Below are positions 8,941-16,914 of a DNA stretch of 64,000 nt, piece by piece. Below the pieces are notes generated by a model. The model was not told the origin of the DNA. It made no database searches and worked only from the letters and a program-made list of their open reading frames with translations. Location of the stretch: contig DATFFP010000063.1 in the NCBI GenBank assembly GCA_035249985.1, positions 1 to 64,000 on the forward strand, in the 5' to 3' direction. The stretch is from JAICNG01 sp035249985. Its GTDB lineage: Bacteria; Gemmatimonadota; Gemmatimonadetes; Gemmatimonadales; Gemmatimonadaceae. A program made the position numbers and the translations under genes. Position 1 is the stretch's first letter; each line of letters starts with the position of its first letter.

Positions 8941-10737
8941 ATGAGTCTACGAAGCAGCCTCGTTGTTCTCACGGCGCTAATTGGAATTGGCTGCGCTCCA
9001 GCGGGTTCGTCCGACCTGGTCCGCGTCCCCGAACCCGCGATCGCCGCAGAGCCGCGCGAGCAGACCGCCGACCAGCAGGTTCGCCACGTCTTGAATCGGC
9101 TTGCGTTCGGTGCGCGCCCGGGCGACGTGGATCGCGTGCGGGCGATGGGCGTCGACCAATGGATCACGGTACAGCTCCAGCCCGCGCGCATGCGTGACAC
9201 CGCGGCGGAGCGCGTCGTTCGGGCGCTACCCACGCTTTCGCTGACATCCCAGGAGCTGCTCGCGCGATACCCGCCGCCACAGGTCGTGCGTGCGCAAATG
9301 CGCCGCTCCGACATGTCGCGCGAAGACTCCCTCGAGCTCCGGCGTTCGGCCCAGGAGTCGCGTCGCGTGCTCGCCGAGATGCAGATCGGCAAGGTCGCTC
9401 GCGCCGTCGCGAGTGAGCGCCAGCTCGACGAAGTGATGGTGGACTTCTGGGAGAATCACTTCACCGTTTTCGCCGGAAAGGGACCGGAGCGCTACTTCAT
9501 CGCGGCGTACGATCGGGAAGCCATTCGCCCTCATGCGCTGGGAAAATTCCGCGATCTCCTCGGCGCCGTCGCGAAGAGTCCGGCAATGCTGTACTACCTG
9601 GACAACTGGCAGAGCTCCGTTGAGGAGGGAAGGCCTCGTCTCGACTGCGAACTGCGAGCTGCGAACTGCGAACGGCGTCGCGTTCAGGGCCGCCCAACTG
9701 CTCGCAGTTCGCAGTTCGAAGTTCGCAGCCCTCGCCGCCCGCGTGGTCTCAACGAGAATTACGCCCGTGAGCTCCTCGAGCTCCACACGCTCGGCGTCGA
9801 TGGTGGCTACACGCAGCAGGACATCATCAACGTGGCGCGCGCATTCACAGGGTGGACGCTCGAGCAGCCGCGTCGCAGTGGCGGCTTCATTTTCCGCCCC
9901 GCAATGCACGACGCCGGAGAGAAGGTGGTGCTCGGACAGCGGCTCAGCGCTGGGCGCGGGATGGAGGATGGCGAGCAGGTGCTCGACATCGTCGCTGCGC
10001 ACCCCTCGACCGCCCGATTCATCGCCACCAAGCTCGCGCGCCGGTTCGTGAGCGACGATCCGCCGGCGTCTCTCGTGGATCGCGCCGCGGAGATGTTCCG
10101 CCGGAGCGATGGCGACATCCGCGAAGTCGTTCGCACGATCGTCACCTCGCAGGAATTCTTTTCGTCGGCGGCCTATCGCGCCAAGGTGAAGTCCCCATTC
10201 GAGCTCGTCGCGAGCGCGCTGCGCGCGTTGAACGCCGTTCCTGACATGACCCCGCGCTCGGCGCAGGTCGTCGCGCGCCTTGGCCAACCGCTGTTTCTGC
10301 ATCAGGCGCCGAATGGTTGGCCGGAGCGTGGTGATGCCTGGATCAACACCGGTGCGATTCTGAATCGCATCAATTTCGGCCTGGCCATGGCGGGCGGCGC
10401 CATTCCCAGCGCTCGCCCCGAGCGGTGGCCGCGATATCCAGAGCTGGCCACGGCTCCGCGGCCCGCACAAGTCGATGCCGTGATCGCCGGACTGCTCGGC
10501 GGGGAGGCGAGCGTCGAGACACGAGGGATTCTCGAACGTGGGGAAAACCCGCTCGCTGCGAACTGCGAACTGCGAGCTGCGAGCTGCGAGCTGTCCGCGG
10601 ATTCCTTGCCAGACGACAGCGACATGCCCCGTGCGAGCCGGAATCGTCGCGATCCACTCGCTCGACCCGTGAATCTCGATGGCCTGAAGGAGATCCTCGG
10701 TTTGGCGTTAGGTGCCCCGGAATTCCAGAGACGTTAG
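8941..10737 (+). CDS. DUF1800 secreted protein carrying two in-frame repeat insertions
   Basis: 598 residues with a lipoprotein signal ending ALIGIGC. The body matches DUF1800: HVLNRLAFGARPGDVD, DFWENHFTVF, YYLDNWQSS, NENYARELLELHTLGVDGGYTQ, VARAFTGWT. It is followed by its usual partner, a DUF1501 gene, suggesting a joint export or surface role; the biochemical function of the pair is not established. Residues 235-263 lie between YYLDNWQSS and NENYARELL and are encoded by a CTGCGAA-repeat hairpin. Residues 538-553 come from a second arm of the same repeat. Both keep frame, so the protein is probably still made. The start at 8941 fits the signal peptide. Confidence 0.85.
   Translation: MSLRSSLVVLTALIGIGCAPAGSSDLVRVPEPAIAAEPREQTADQQVRHVLNRLAFGARPGDVDRVRAMGVDQWITVQLQPARMRDTAAERVVRALPTLSLTSQELLARYPPPQVVRAQMRRSDMSREDSLELRRSAQESRRVLAEMQIGKVARAVASERQLDEVMVDFWENHFTVFAGKGPERYFIAAYDREAIRPHALGKFRDLLGAVAKSPAMLYYLDNWQSSVEEGRPRLDCELRAANCERRRVQGRPTARSSQFEVRSPRRPRGLNENYARELLELHTLGVDGGYTQQDIINVARAFTGWTLEQPRRSGGFIFRPAMHDAGEKVVLGQRLSAGRGMEDGEQVLDIVAAHPSTARFIATKLARRFVSDDPPASLVDRAAEMFRRSDGDIREVVRTIVTSQEFFSSAAYRAKVKSPFELVASALRALNAVPDMTPRSAQVVARLGQPLFLHQAPNGWPERGDAWINTGAILNRINFGLAMAGGAIPSARPERWPRYPELATAPRPAQVDAVIAGLLGGEASVETRGILERGENPLAANCELRAASCELSADSLPDDSDMPRASRNRRDPLARPVNLDGLKEILGLALGAPEFQRR
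9643..9729. repeat. In-frame palindromic element, CTGCGAA heptamers, inside DUF1800 gene
   Basis: Left arm 9643-9673 (GACTGCGAACTGCGAGCTGC and on) pairs with 9697-9729; the loop is about 23 nt. Because three 7-mers equal seven codons, the arm encodes a seven-residue period (CELRAAN). The element lies between two conserved DUF1800 motifs and adds about 29 residues. Confidence 0.85.
10553..10599. repeat. CTGCGAA heptamer arm inside DUF1800 gene 3' region
   Basis: Six tandem copies of CTGCGAA/CTGCGAG in frame, encoding another CELRAAS-type period. The complementary arm is at 10737-10761, beyond the stop codon, so a stem could enclose the last 46 codons of the gene. Confidence 0.75.
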
Positions 10738-10761
10738 GTCGCAGCTCGCAACTCGCAGCCT
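10737..10761. repeat. Complementary CTGCGAA arm after DUF1800 stop
   Basis: GTCGCAGCTCGCAACTCGCA is complementary to the arm at 10553-10599, and lies in the gap before the DUF1501 start at 10775. Confidence 0.65.
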
Positions 10762-10774
10762 TCATCCTTCACTT

Positions 10775-12028
10775 ATGCAACGCAGAGTCTTCCTCCGGTC
10801 CGGCGCGTTCGCGCTCGTTACCCTCGGCCTCAGTCCGACGTTCCTCCGGCGCACCACGTTCGCGACCGAGCTGCGCGGCGCCGCGCGAGGGAAAATCCTG
10901 GTCGTGCTCTTTCAGCGCGGCGCGGCCGACGCCCTCAACATGGTCGTCCCGCATGGTGATCCCGACTACTACGCGCTCCGCCCGACGATCGCGATTCCGC
11001 GGCCCGGCGCGCGAGCCGAGGCCGCGCTCGATCTCGACGGATTCTTTGGACTGCACCCCGCGCTGAGACCGCTGCAGCCGCTGTGGCAGCGCGGCATGCT
11101 CGCGCCGATCCACGCCGTGGGCAGCCCGAGCGCGACACGATCGCACTTCGACGCGCAGGATTACATGGAGAGCGGCACGCCCGACCTGAAGAACACGCCG
11201 GATGGGTGGCTCAACCGCTACCTCGCGACACGCGGAACGTGCGCCGAGTGCGAGGGGAAGGCGGCGACGCCGTTCCGGGCCGTGACGATGACGGAGCAAA
11301 CCCCCCGCATTCTCGCCGGGCCGTCGCCGGTGATCGCGATGTCGTCGCTGGATGACTTCACCATACGCGCGACGGGCTCCGACGCCGAGCGTCTCGAGGC
11401 GCTGTATCGCACCGGGCGGGCGGACATCATTCATGGCGCCGGCGCGGAGACCTTCGACGCAGTGAAGATGCTCCGCGCCGCGAACCCACAGCGGTATCGG
11501 CCCGAGCACGGCGCCGAGTATCCGCGGTCGCAGTTCGGCCAGCGGCTGCTGCAGATCGCGCAGCTCATCAAGGCGGACGTGGGTCTCGAGATCGCGTTCG
11601 CCGACGTGGGGGGCTGGGACACGCACGTGAACCAGGGCGGTGCGACGGGACAGCTCGCGAATCGCCTCGGCGATTTCGCCGGCGCCGTCGCTGCCTTGAC
11701 CACCGATCTTGGCGATCGCATGGCGGATGTCCTGATCCTGACGATGACGGAGTTCGGCCGGATGGCGCGGCAGAACGGGAACGGCGGAACCGACCACGGA
11801 CACGCTGGCGCGATGTTCGTCCTTGGCGGTTCCGTAAAGGGTGGAAAGGTCTACGGGAAGTGGCCTGGTCTCGCGCGCGAGCAGCTGTATGAGGGGCGCG
11901 ACCTTGCCCTAACGACGGACTTCCGATCGGTCTTCGAGGAAGTCGTCAGCTCGCACCTGGGGGCTGTCGAGGCATCAAGGGTTTTCCCGGGATTCGTGTC
12001 GGAAGGACGTCTCCGACTCTTCACGTGA
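10775..12028 (+). CDS. DUF1501 secreted protein
   Basis: 417 residues with an N-terminal twin-arginine-like signal (QRRVFLRSGAFALVTLGL). The body shows DUF1501 features: VVLFQRGAADALNMVVPHGD, FFGLHPALRPL, SHFDAQDYMESGTP, ADVGGWDTHVNQG and the metal-site-like MTEFGRMARQNGNGGTDHGH. The family belongs to the alkaline-phosphatase/sulfatase fold, so hydrolase activity is possible but not shown. It sits 37 bp after the DUF1800 gene, the usual order for the pair. The start at 10775 directly precedes the signal; the upstream in-frame ATG at 10712 lies inside the DUF1800 gene. The gene ends at a perfect 101-bp palindrome. Confidence 0.88.
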   Translation: MQRRVFLRSGAFALVTLGLSPTFLRRTTFATELRGAARGKILVVLFQRGAADALNMVVPHGDPDYYALRPTIAIPRPGARAEAALDLDGFFGLHPALRPLQPLWQRGMLAPIHAVGSPSATRSHFDAQDYMESGTPDLKNTPDGWLNRYLATRGTCAECEGKAATPFRAVTMTEQTPRILAGPSPVIAMSSLDDFTIRATGSDAERLEALYRTGRADIIHGAGAETFDAVKMLRAANPQRYRPEHGAEYPRSQFGQRLLQIAQLIKADVGLEIAFADVGGWDTHVNQGGATGQLANRLGDFAGAVAALTTDLGDRMADVLILTMTEFGRMARQNGNGGTDHGHAGAMFVLGGSVKGGKVYGKWPGLAREQLYEGRDLALTTDFRSVFEEVVSSHLGAVEASRVFPGFVSEGRLRLFT

Positions 12029-12043
12029 GGACGCGGCCGGATT

Positions 12044-12144
12044 AGCAGCATCACCACAGAGGCACGGAGGCACAGAGAACGGCGACCTACTGCAGCAGTA
12101 GGTCGCCGTTCTCTGTGCCTCCGTGCCTCTGTGGTGATGCTGCT
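12044..12144. repeat. Perfect 101-bp palindrome, CACAGAG words
   Basis: Positions 12044-12093 are the exact reverse complement of 12095-12144, 50 of 50 pairs, with one unpaired base at 12094. Arms begin AGCAGCATCACCACAGAGGC and contain CACAGAG/CACGGAG words. It fills the gap between the convergent DUF1501 and PBP genes. RNA from either strand would form a hyperstable hairpin, so it may terminate both. Confidence 0.97.
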
Positions 12145-12159
12145 CAGACCCGACGCGTA

Positions 12160-14304
12160 TCAGAACCGAAAGATCCTCTTGAACGTCGTCGCGATCCTCT
12201 CCCCAAAGTCATCCGCCCACGTCTCTTCCGGCTCCGGATGCTCACGGCAGTACTCGGTGGGCTCCATACCGGGCTTGAACCATTCCGTCTGGGTGGCGGG
12301 GCACCACTCGCCCGCCAGCTCCCCGGTGAACGCATCGATCTGCCGCGAGGCCATTCCCGGCGGCGGCTCCCATTCCACGCCTTCACCACGCTCGCCCCAC
12401 CCATTGATGAAGAACTCCGCCCACGCGGGAGCGGCGGCGCTTCCGCCGCTCATGTCGCCGGAGAGCGAGATCCGCTGATCGTGGCCGAACCAGAAGGCGG
12501 CGGCCACCGTCGGCGTGTAGCCCACGAACCAGACGTCGGCGCCATCGTTCGTCGTACCCGTCTTGCCGGCGATGGGACCACGTGCACCCCACTCGCGCAC
12601 GGCGTGCGCGGTGCCATGATCGACGACGGAGCGCAGCATCGACGTCATCATGTACGCGTCCTGCGGGTCCATCACTAAATCACGGACGGCGTCGATCTTC
12701 CAAAGCACGCGTCCGTCCGAGGACTCGATGCGCTGGATGAGCCGCGGCTTCACGCGATACCCTCCGTTGCCGAACGGGGCATACGAGAGCGCGAGCTCGA
12801 GCGGGGTGACCTCAAGCGCACCGAGCGCGATCGATGGGACGGGATCGAGCTGGCTCGTGATGCCGTTCCTGCGGGCCGCCGACACGACACGCTGCTCACC
12901 GACGGCGCGACTGACACGCACGGTGGCCGCGTTCGCCGACCGCATCAGCGCCCGTCGAAGCGTGATGCGACCGTTGTACTCGTCGCCATGGTTCGCCGGA
13001 GTCCAGATGCGTCCATCGTCACCGACGATTTCGACGGGATCGTCGTCGACCATGGTCGCCGGAGAAAGGCCCGCCGCGAGCGCGGCCGCGTACACGAACG
13101 GCTTGAACGCCGATCCGGGCTGGCGGCGCGCGGCGAGCGCGCGATTGAAGCCGCCGCGCTCGTACCGACGCCCACCGACGATGGCGCGGACATCACCACT
13201 GCGCGGATCGAGCGCGATCATCGCGCCCTGCACCACGCCATTCGTCCGTCCGTACCAGGCGCGCTCGCGCTCCTGAATGTACGCCGCGCGCTTGGCCACG
13301 GCGCGCTCCGCGGCCTTCTGTGCGTTGGCGTCGATCGTGGTATACACGACGACGTCGCCCGATTCGAGCGCCTCACTCCCCAGCAGCGAATCGACCGCGC
13401 TGCGGATGGCATCGAGCGCATACGAGTCCGTGCCCGTCGGCCGCCACTCCTGTTTCGCGACCCGTATCGGTTGCGCGACGGCGCGACGCACCTGCGTCGA
13501 GTCGATGTAGCCTTCGCGCATCATCAGGGAAAGCACCAGGTCTCGCCGGCGCTTCGCGCGCTCCGGCGCCTTCCTCGGCGTATACGATGACGGCCCCTTG
13601 GGCAGGGCGGCCAACACCGCCGCTTCGGCGAGCGTCACCTTTTTCACGCTCTTGCCGAAGAGATCGCGACTCGCCGCTTCCACTCCGTACGTCCCGTTGC
13701 CGAGATAGATGACGTTGAGGTAGAGCTCGAGGATCTGCGGCTTGGTGAGATTGTGCTCGATGAGCCGCGCGAATCGGAGCTCGAGAAGCTTCTTTCGGAG
13801 CGAGCGCTCGCTGATGATGCGCGAGGTGAAGGTGTTTCGCGCCACCTGCATGGTGATGGTGCTGAACCCTTCGCGCAGTCCTAACGACGTCACGTTGCGA
13901 GTGACCGCGCGCATGACCGCGCGCCAGTCGAGCCCGTTGTGCTCGTAGAAGCGCCGGTCCTCGGTGGCGATGAACGCCTGCTGCACGTGACGCGGCACGT
14001 CGGCGAGGGGGACATTGACGCGCCGGACCGAGGTCAGCCGCCCGAGCGGTTGACCCAATCGATCCATGGCCTTGCTGCCCTCGACCGGGCGGAACCGCCG
14101 AATCTCCTCCGAAGACGGGCATCCGGCGAAGCCGCAGCTTGCCAGCCAGGCATCGAACACGAGCACGGTGAGCACGAGCGCGGCCATGACCGCGAGCGGT
14201 TGCCACTGCTCGCGCATCCACTCCCGCGGAGGGTGCGCCGGATCACTACGCCAGCGCTCGCGGAACGTCCGAACGCGTTGCTGAAAAGAGGCGATGAACG
14301 TCAT
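12160..14304 (-). CDS. Class A penicillin-binding protein (PBP1-type)
   Basis: 714 residues: short cytoplasmic tail, one membrane anchor (about 37-52), a GT51 transglycosylase domain with catalytic E115 in EDRRFYEH and GFSTITMQVARN, then a transpeptidase domain with SxxK as GSAFKP (near residue 400), SAN and KTGTTND. It polymerises lipid II glycan strands and cross-links peptides at the periplasmic face. The C-terminal 60 residues contain a Pro/Glu-rich tail with two Cys. The ATG at 14304 is the first in frame. It is transcribed away from the deacetylase gene and converges on DUF1501. Confidence 0.95.
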   Translation of the reverse strand: MTFIASFQQRVRTFRERWRSDPAHPPREWMREQWQPLAVMAALVLTVLVFDAWLASCGFAGCPSSEEIRRFRPVEGSKAMDRLGQPLGRLTSVRRVNVPLADVPRHVQQAFIATEDRRFYEHNGLDWRAVMRAVTRNVTSLGLREGFSTITMQVARNTFTSRIISERSLRKKLLELRFARLIEHNLTKPQILELYLNVIYLGNGTYGVEAASRDLFGKSVKKVTLAEAAVLAALPKGPSSYTPRKAPERAKRRRDLVLSLMMREGYIDSTQVRRAVAQPIRVAKQEWRPTGTDSYALDAIRSAVDSLLGSEALESGDVVVYTTIDANAQKAAERAVAKRAAYIQERERAWYGRTNGVVQGAMIALDPRSGDVRAIVGGRRYERGGFNRALAARRQPGSAFKPFVYAAALAAGLSPATMVDDDPVEIVGDDGRIWTPANHGDEYNGRITLRRALMRSANAATVRVSRAVGEQRVVSAARRNGITSQLDPVPSIALGALEVTPLELALSYAPFGNGGYRVKPRLIQRIESSDGRVLWKIDAVRDLVMDPQDAYMMTSMLRSVVDHGTAHAVREWGARGPIAGKTGTTNDGADVWFVGYTPTVAAAFWFGHDQRISLSGDMSGGSAAAPAWAEFFINGWGERGEGVEWEPPPGMASRQIDAFTGELAGEWCPATQTEWFKPGMEPTEYCREHPEPEETWADDFGERIATTFKRIFRF

Positions 14305-14436
14305 CAGAGTGGATCAGGGTCGCGGCGACAGACGAGTGTCAGACGAGCCGCTCCTTCAATAGTACCACCGTCACCGGGCGCAGGTTTCCGAATTCCGTTC
14401 GGGCCGAGGCACAGCGATGTGCTCTCCATCACGCGC

Positions 14437-14472
14437 CAGCGCCCCTAGCGCCCTCAGCGCCCTTAGCGCCTT
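14437..14472. repeat. Tandem 9-mer TAGCGCCCT tract (single arm)
   Basis: Four degenerate copies of TAGCGCCCT/CAGCGCCCT abut the deacetylase start codon. The 9-mer is the same word as in the elements at 23959, 33035, 47845 and 49364. I see no complementary arm nearby. Confidence 0.65.
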
Positions 14473-14474
14473 TG

Positions 14475-15554
14475 ATGAATCCATATTCGTCGTACCGGCG
14501 GCTCGCCGCCGTGCTCCCGATTGCCCTGTTCGCGTCGGGGTGCAGCAGAACAGAAGCACGTCCGAACGATGCGCCGGATGCGCCATCTAATGAGATGGCG
14601 GCAGCCCGCGCGAGGGTTGCCCTCGATTCGGCGTCCCGCAATCGTGAGCCGAATGAGATGGGGCGCATCCCCATCCTCGAATACCACCTCGTCGGTGCGA
14701 CGGAAGGTCGCTGGGAACGCGAGCACACGCGCTTCCGCCGTGATCTCGAGCTCCTCTACGAGCGTGGGTACCGCCCGATCACCGTTGCTGAGCTCGTCGA
14801 CAAGCGGATCGACCTGCCTCGCGGGCTGTCGCCGGTGGTGTTCACGTTCGACGACGCCTCTCCCTCACAGTTTCGCTACATCGAGCGCAACGGCGAGCTC
14901 GTGATCGACTCGACGAGCGCCGTCGGGATCTGGCTGAATTTCCACGCGACACACCCCGATTGGGAGAACAAGGCGACGTTCTGCATGCTCTCGGGCGCCG
15001 AGGCCGGACGCGCCTTCTTCGGCGACCGGAACATCGAGGGGCAGAAGACCGCCTGGCGCCACGCGAAGCTCAGGTTTCTTGCCGAGCGGGGCTTCGAGCT
15101 GTGTAACCACACACTGTGGCATGCGCAGCTCTCGAAGTACGAGGACGCGGTCGTTCAGGAGCAGATCGCGCGGCTCGCGCTGGCCGTCGACTCGGCGGTG
15201 CCGGGGTACCGGGTGCGCACACTGGCGCTGCCGTTAGGCGTGTGGCCGAAGAATCGGACACTGGCCGCGAAGGGAGCGTGGACCGATCCGCGCTCGCAGC
15301 GCACGATCGCGTACGATCACGCCGCGGTGCTGCTCGTCGCGGGCGGCCCGGTGCCGAGCCCGTTCGATCCCGCGTTCGATGCGCTGAGACTGGAGCGCGT
15401 GCAGATCGTGGGGACGTCCCTGGAGCGCACGCTGGACTGGCTGGAGAAGCCGGGGCGTCGCTACGTCTCCGACGGCGATGCGCGTACGGTCGCGTCGCCG
15501 CGCGTGCTGGCGGCAAACGCCGGTGCGGACGGCAGGGCGCCGTCCGCACCGTGA
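14475..15554 (+). CDS. Polysaccharide deacetylase (NodB-like) lipoprotein
   Basis: 359 residues. The signal peptide ends LPIALFASGC, giving a lipid-modified Cys. The NodB fold is indicated by IPILEYHLVG near the start of the domain, metal-binding Asp pair in VFTFDDASPSQ and the HxxxH motif in NHTLWHAQL. It should deacetylate a surface or wall polysaccharide in the periplasm; the substrate is unknown. The ATG at 14475 is used; a TTG lies one codon before it. The gene is divergent from the PBP and converges tightly with the fasciclin gene (4-bp gap), with no terminator hairpin between them. Confidence 0.88.
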   Translation: MNPYSSYRRLAAVLPIALFASGCSRTEARPNDAPDAPSNEMAAARARVALDSASRNREPNEMGRIPILEYHLVGATEGRWEREHTRFRRDLELLYERGYRPITVAELVDKRIDLPRGLSPVVFTFDDASPSQFRYIERNGELVIDSTSAVGIWLNFHATHPDWENKATFCMLSGAEAGRAFFGDRNIEGQKTAWRHAKLRFLAERGFELCNHTLWHAQLSKYEDAVVQEQIARLALAVDSAVPGYRVRTLALPLGVWPKNRTLAAKGAWTDPRSQRTIAYDHAAVLLVAGGPVPSPFDPAFDALRLERVQIVGTSLERTLDWLEKPGRRYVSDGDARTVASPRVLAANAGADGRAPSAP

Positions 15555-15558
15555 GTGC

Positions 15559-16116
15559 TTAGCGCGGAGTCAGCACGCTGTCGATGGCGTGAATCACGCC
15601 GTTCGACGCGAGAATCTCCGTCTTCACGATCTTCGCTTCATTGACCTTGAAGCCGCGGCGTCTGAAGCCGCGGTTCTTCACGGTGATCGTGATCGTGCCG
15701 CCGTTGACGGTCGTTGCCGTCCGCGGAGTGCCCACCGTCGGCGCCTTCACCCGCTCACGCACCAGGTGATAGGTGAGCACCTCGGCGAGCGAGGCCTTGT
15801 CCTTGAGGAGCGTCTCGCGCTCGAGCTGCGGCATTCGTGCGAAGGCATCATCCGTCGGCGCGAAGAGGGTGAAGGGACCCTTGCCGCTCATGAGGTCGAC
15901 GAGCCCGGCGCTTCGAATCGCGCCCGCGAGCGTGCGGAACGTGCCGCGCTCGGCTGCAGTCTCGAGGATGCTGTTCTCACCACGGCGCCCATTGGTGCGG
16001 CGCGGCGCGGCGCGATATGGGCCATCCTCGGCCGGCGCTGGCTGGGCGCTCTTCGGAGTCGATGCCGTACTCTTCAACGGCGTGTTGCCGTTGTTCGGGG
16101 CTCTATTGGCTTTCAT
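15559..16116 (-). CDS. Fasciclin (FAS1) domain protein
   Basis: 185 residues. An N-terminal 45-residue linker rich in Pro, Ala, Asn and Arg precedes one FAS1 domain (about 48-185). The conserved H1 box is FTLFAPTDDAFARMP, the central YH motif is TYHLV and the H2 box is SNGVIHAIDSVL. FAS1 proteins usually mediate adhesion outside the cell, yet I see no signal peptide from the ATG at 16116. The start may be wrong or export may be non-classical. It lies 97 bp downstream of the XRE gene on the same strand and could be co-transcribed with it. Confidence 0.9.
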   Translation of the reverse strand: MKANRAPNNGNTPLKSTASTPKSAQPAPAEDGPYRAAPRRTNGRRGENSILETAAERGTFRTLAGAIRSAGLVDLMSGKGPFTLFAPTDDAFARMPQLERETLLKDKASLAEVLTYHLVRERVKAPTVGTPRTATTVNGGTITITVKNRGFRRRGFKVNEAKIVKTEILASNGVIHAIDSVLTPR

Positions 16117-16213
16117 GGGACCTCCTGCGAGGATGGGTGCCCTCTGGGCGAGCGCAGCGGACGGTTCCGCCGACGCGGCTCATCGAGCTGGATCTCGGGA
16201 CCTGCGGGTGCGG

Positions 16214-16444
16214 TTAGCCGCGGCGCTTGCGGCTCCTGGTCGGTACGTACTCGAGCAGATCGCCGGGCTGGACGTCGAGCGCAGCGCACAAGCGATCGAG
16301 CGTGTCGGCGGTAAAGCGACCGAATTCGAGCTTCGGGTCCGCCAGCCGGTACGCGGTGGGGACCGTGAGCCCCGTCTCCAGCGAGAGGCGGTACGGGGTC
16401 CACCCCTTCTTCTTCAGGACCGATGCCAGGTGAAAACGGATCAC
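16214..16444 (-). CDS. XRE/Cro-type helix-turn-helix repressor, 76 aa
   Basis: A single HTH_3 domain: KKGWTPYRLSLETGLTVPTA contains helix 2, turn and recognition helix, followed by LDRLCAALDVQPGDLLEYVP, the usual helix 4-5 region. The tail is basic (RSRKRRG). It should bind an inverted repeat as a dimer. A perfect ACGTAATTACGT palindrome sits in the spacer of its own predicted promoter, so autoregulation and control of the divergent 57-aa gene are likely. No toxin-like partner is adjacent, so it is not obviously an antitoxin. Confidence 0.88.
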   Translation of the reverse strand: MIRFHLASVLKKKGWTPYRLSLETGLTVPTAYRLADPKLEFGRFTADTLDRLCAALDVQPGDLLEYVPTRSRKRRG

Positions 16445-16467
16445 GCCCTCGCTCCGACTGAAGGTTC

Positions 16468-16496
16468 ATAATAACGCACGTAATTACGTTTGACAA
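16468..16496 (-). promoter_or_regulatory. Sigma-70-type promoter of the XRE gene
   Basis: On the minus strand TTGTCA (16496-16491), a 17-nt spacer and TATTAT (16473-16468) make a good consensus promoter 24 nt before the XRE start codon. The region is AT-rich in an otherwise GC-rich sequence. Confidence 0.7.
16478..16489. promoter_or_regulatory. Candidate XRE operator, ACGTAATTACGT
   Basis: A perfect 12-bp palindrome lies inside the spacer of the minus-strand promoter and abuts the -35 box of the plus-strand promoter, the position expected for a repressor controlling both. Confidence 0.55.
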
Positions 16497-16518
16497 TAGT
16501 AATACCACATATTAATAT
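16490..16518 (+). promoter_or_regulatory. Sigma-70-type promoter of the 57-aa gene
   Basis: TTGACA (16490-16495), 17-nt spacer, TAATAT (16513-16518). Transcription would start near 16525, giving a leader of about 135 nt before the start at 16662. Confidence 0.7.
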
Positions 16519-16661
16519 ACGCCATGCGCGGAGGTCGGGGCACGTTCGCTCGCGGGAGGAGCGGACCGCCATCGGGATCGGTCATCGCGCCCTCTCCAAA
16601 AACGGCGACCGCCCGGCACTCGCGATTCGTTGAGCGCCGGCGCGCACCCGGGGAGCGTATC

Positions 16662-16835
16662 ATGCTCGATCCGAAAGAAACCAAAAAGGGCGGCTTCGGC
16701 GCGTTCGCCCAGCGCGATCGCGAACGTCGTGAGGCAGAAGAGCTGAAGAACGCCCCGTCGAACGGAGCAGCGCCCGCGGGGGCGCCCGTCGAGAAGGCTC
16801 CCGATGCCGCTCCTGGCGCATCCGGGACGACCTAA
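16662..16835 (+). CDS. Small disordered basic/acidic protein, 57 aa
   Basis: The N-terminal half (MLDPKETKKGGFGAFAQRDR) is charged and may form one helix through ERREAEELKN. The C-terminal half is Ala/Pro/Gly-rich and probably disordered. No family is recognised. GGGGAG lies 8 nt before the ATG at 16662, a strong TTGACA/TAATAT promoter lies upstream, and a textbook terminator follows, which together make this a convincing single-gene unit. A longer frame from 16524 lacks a ribosome site. It is probably controlled by the divergent XRE repressor. Confidence 0.7.
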   Translation: MLDPKETKKGGFGAFAQRDRERREAEELKNAPSNGAAPAGAPVEKAPDAAPGASGTT

Positions 16836-16850
16836 CGATCCTGTCCGCCA

Positions 16851-16892
16851 ACAGAGCGGGCCACGTACCTTCCGGTACGTGGCCCGCTCTGT
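16851..16892 (+). terminator. Rho-independent terminator of the 57-aa gene
   Basis: A perfect 19-bp stem (ACAGAGCGGGCCACGTACC) with loop TTCC is followed by TTTGT. It lies between the 57-aa gene and the convergent desaturase gene and probably serves both. Confidence 0.88.
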
Positions 16893-16914
16893 TTGTATCC
16901 GAGGCGGCGGTGAC

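Noticed and set aside
9643..9729. Possible frameshift or pseudogene in DUF1800
   Set aside because: Both flanks stay in the same frame and conserved motifs resume after the element, so the gene looks intact.
16214..16835. XRE repressor and 57-aa protein as a toxin-antitoxin pair
   Set aside because: The genes are divergent, the 57-aa protein has no toxin-like motif, and no second partner overlaps.
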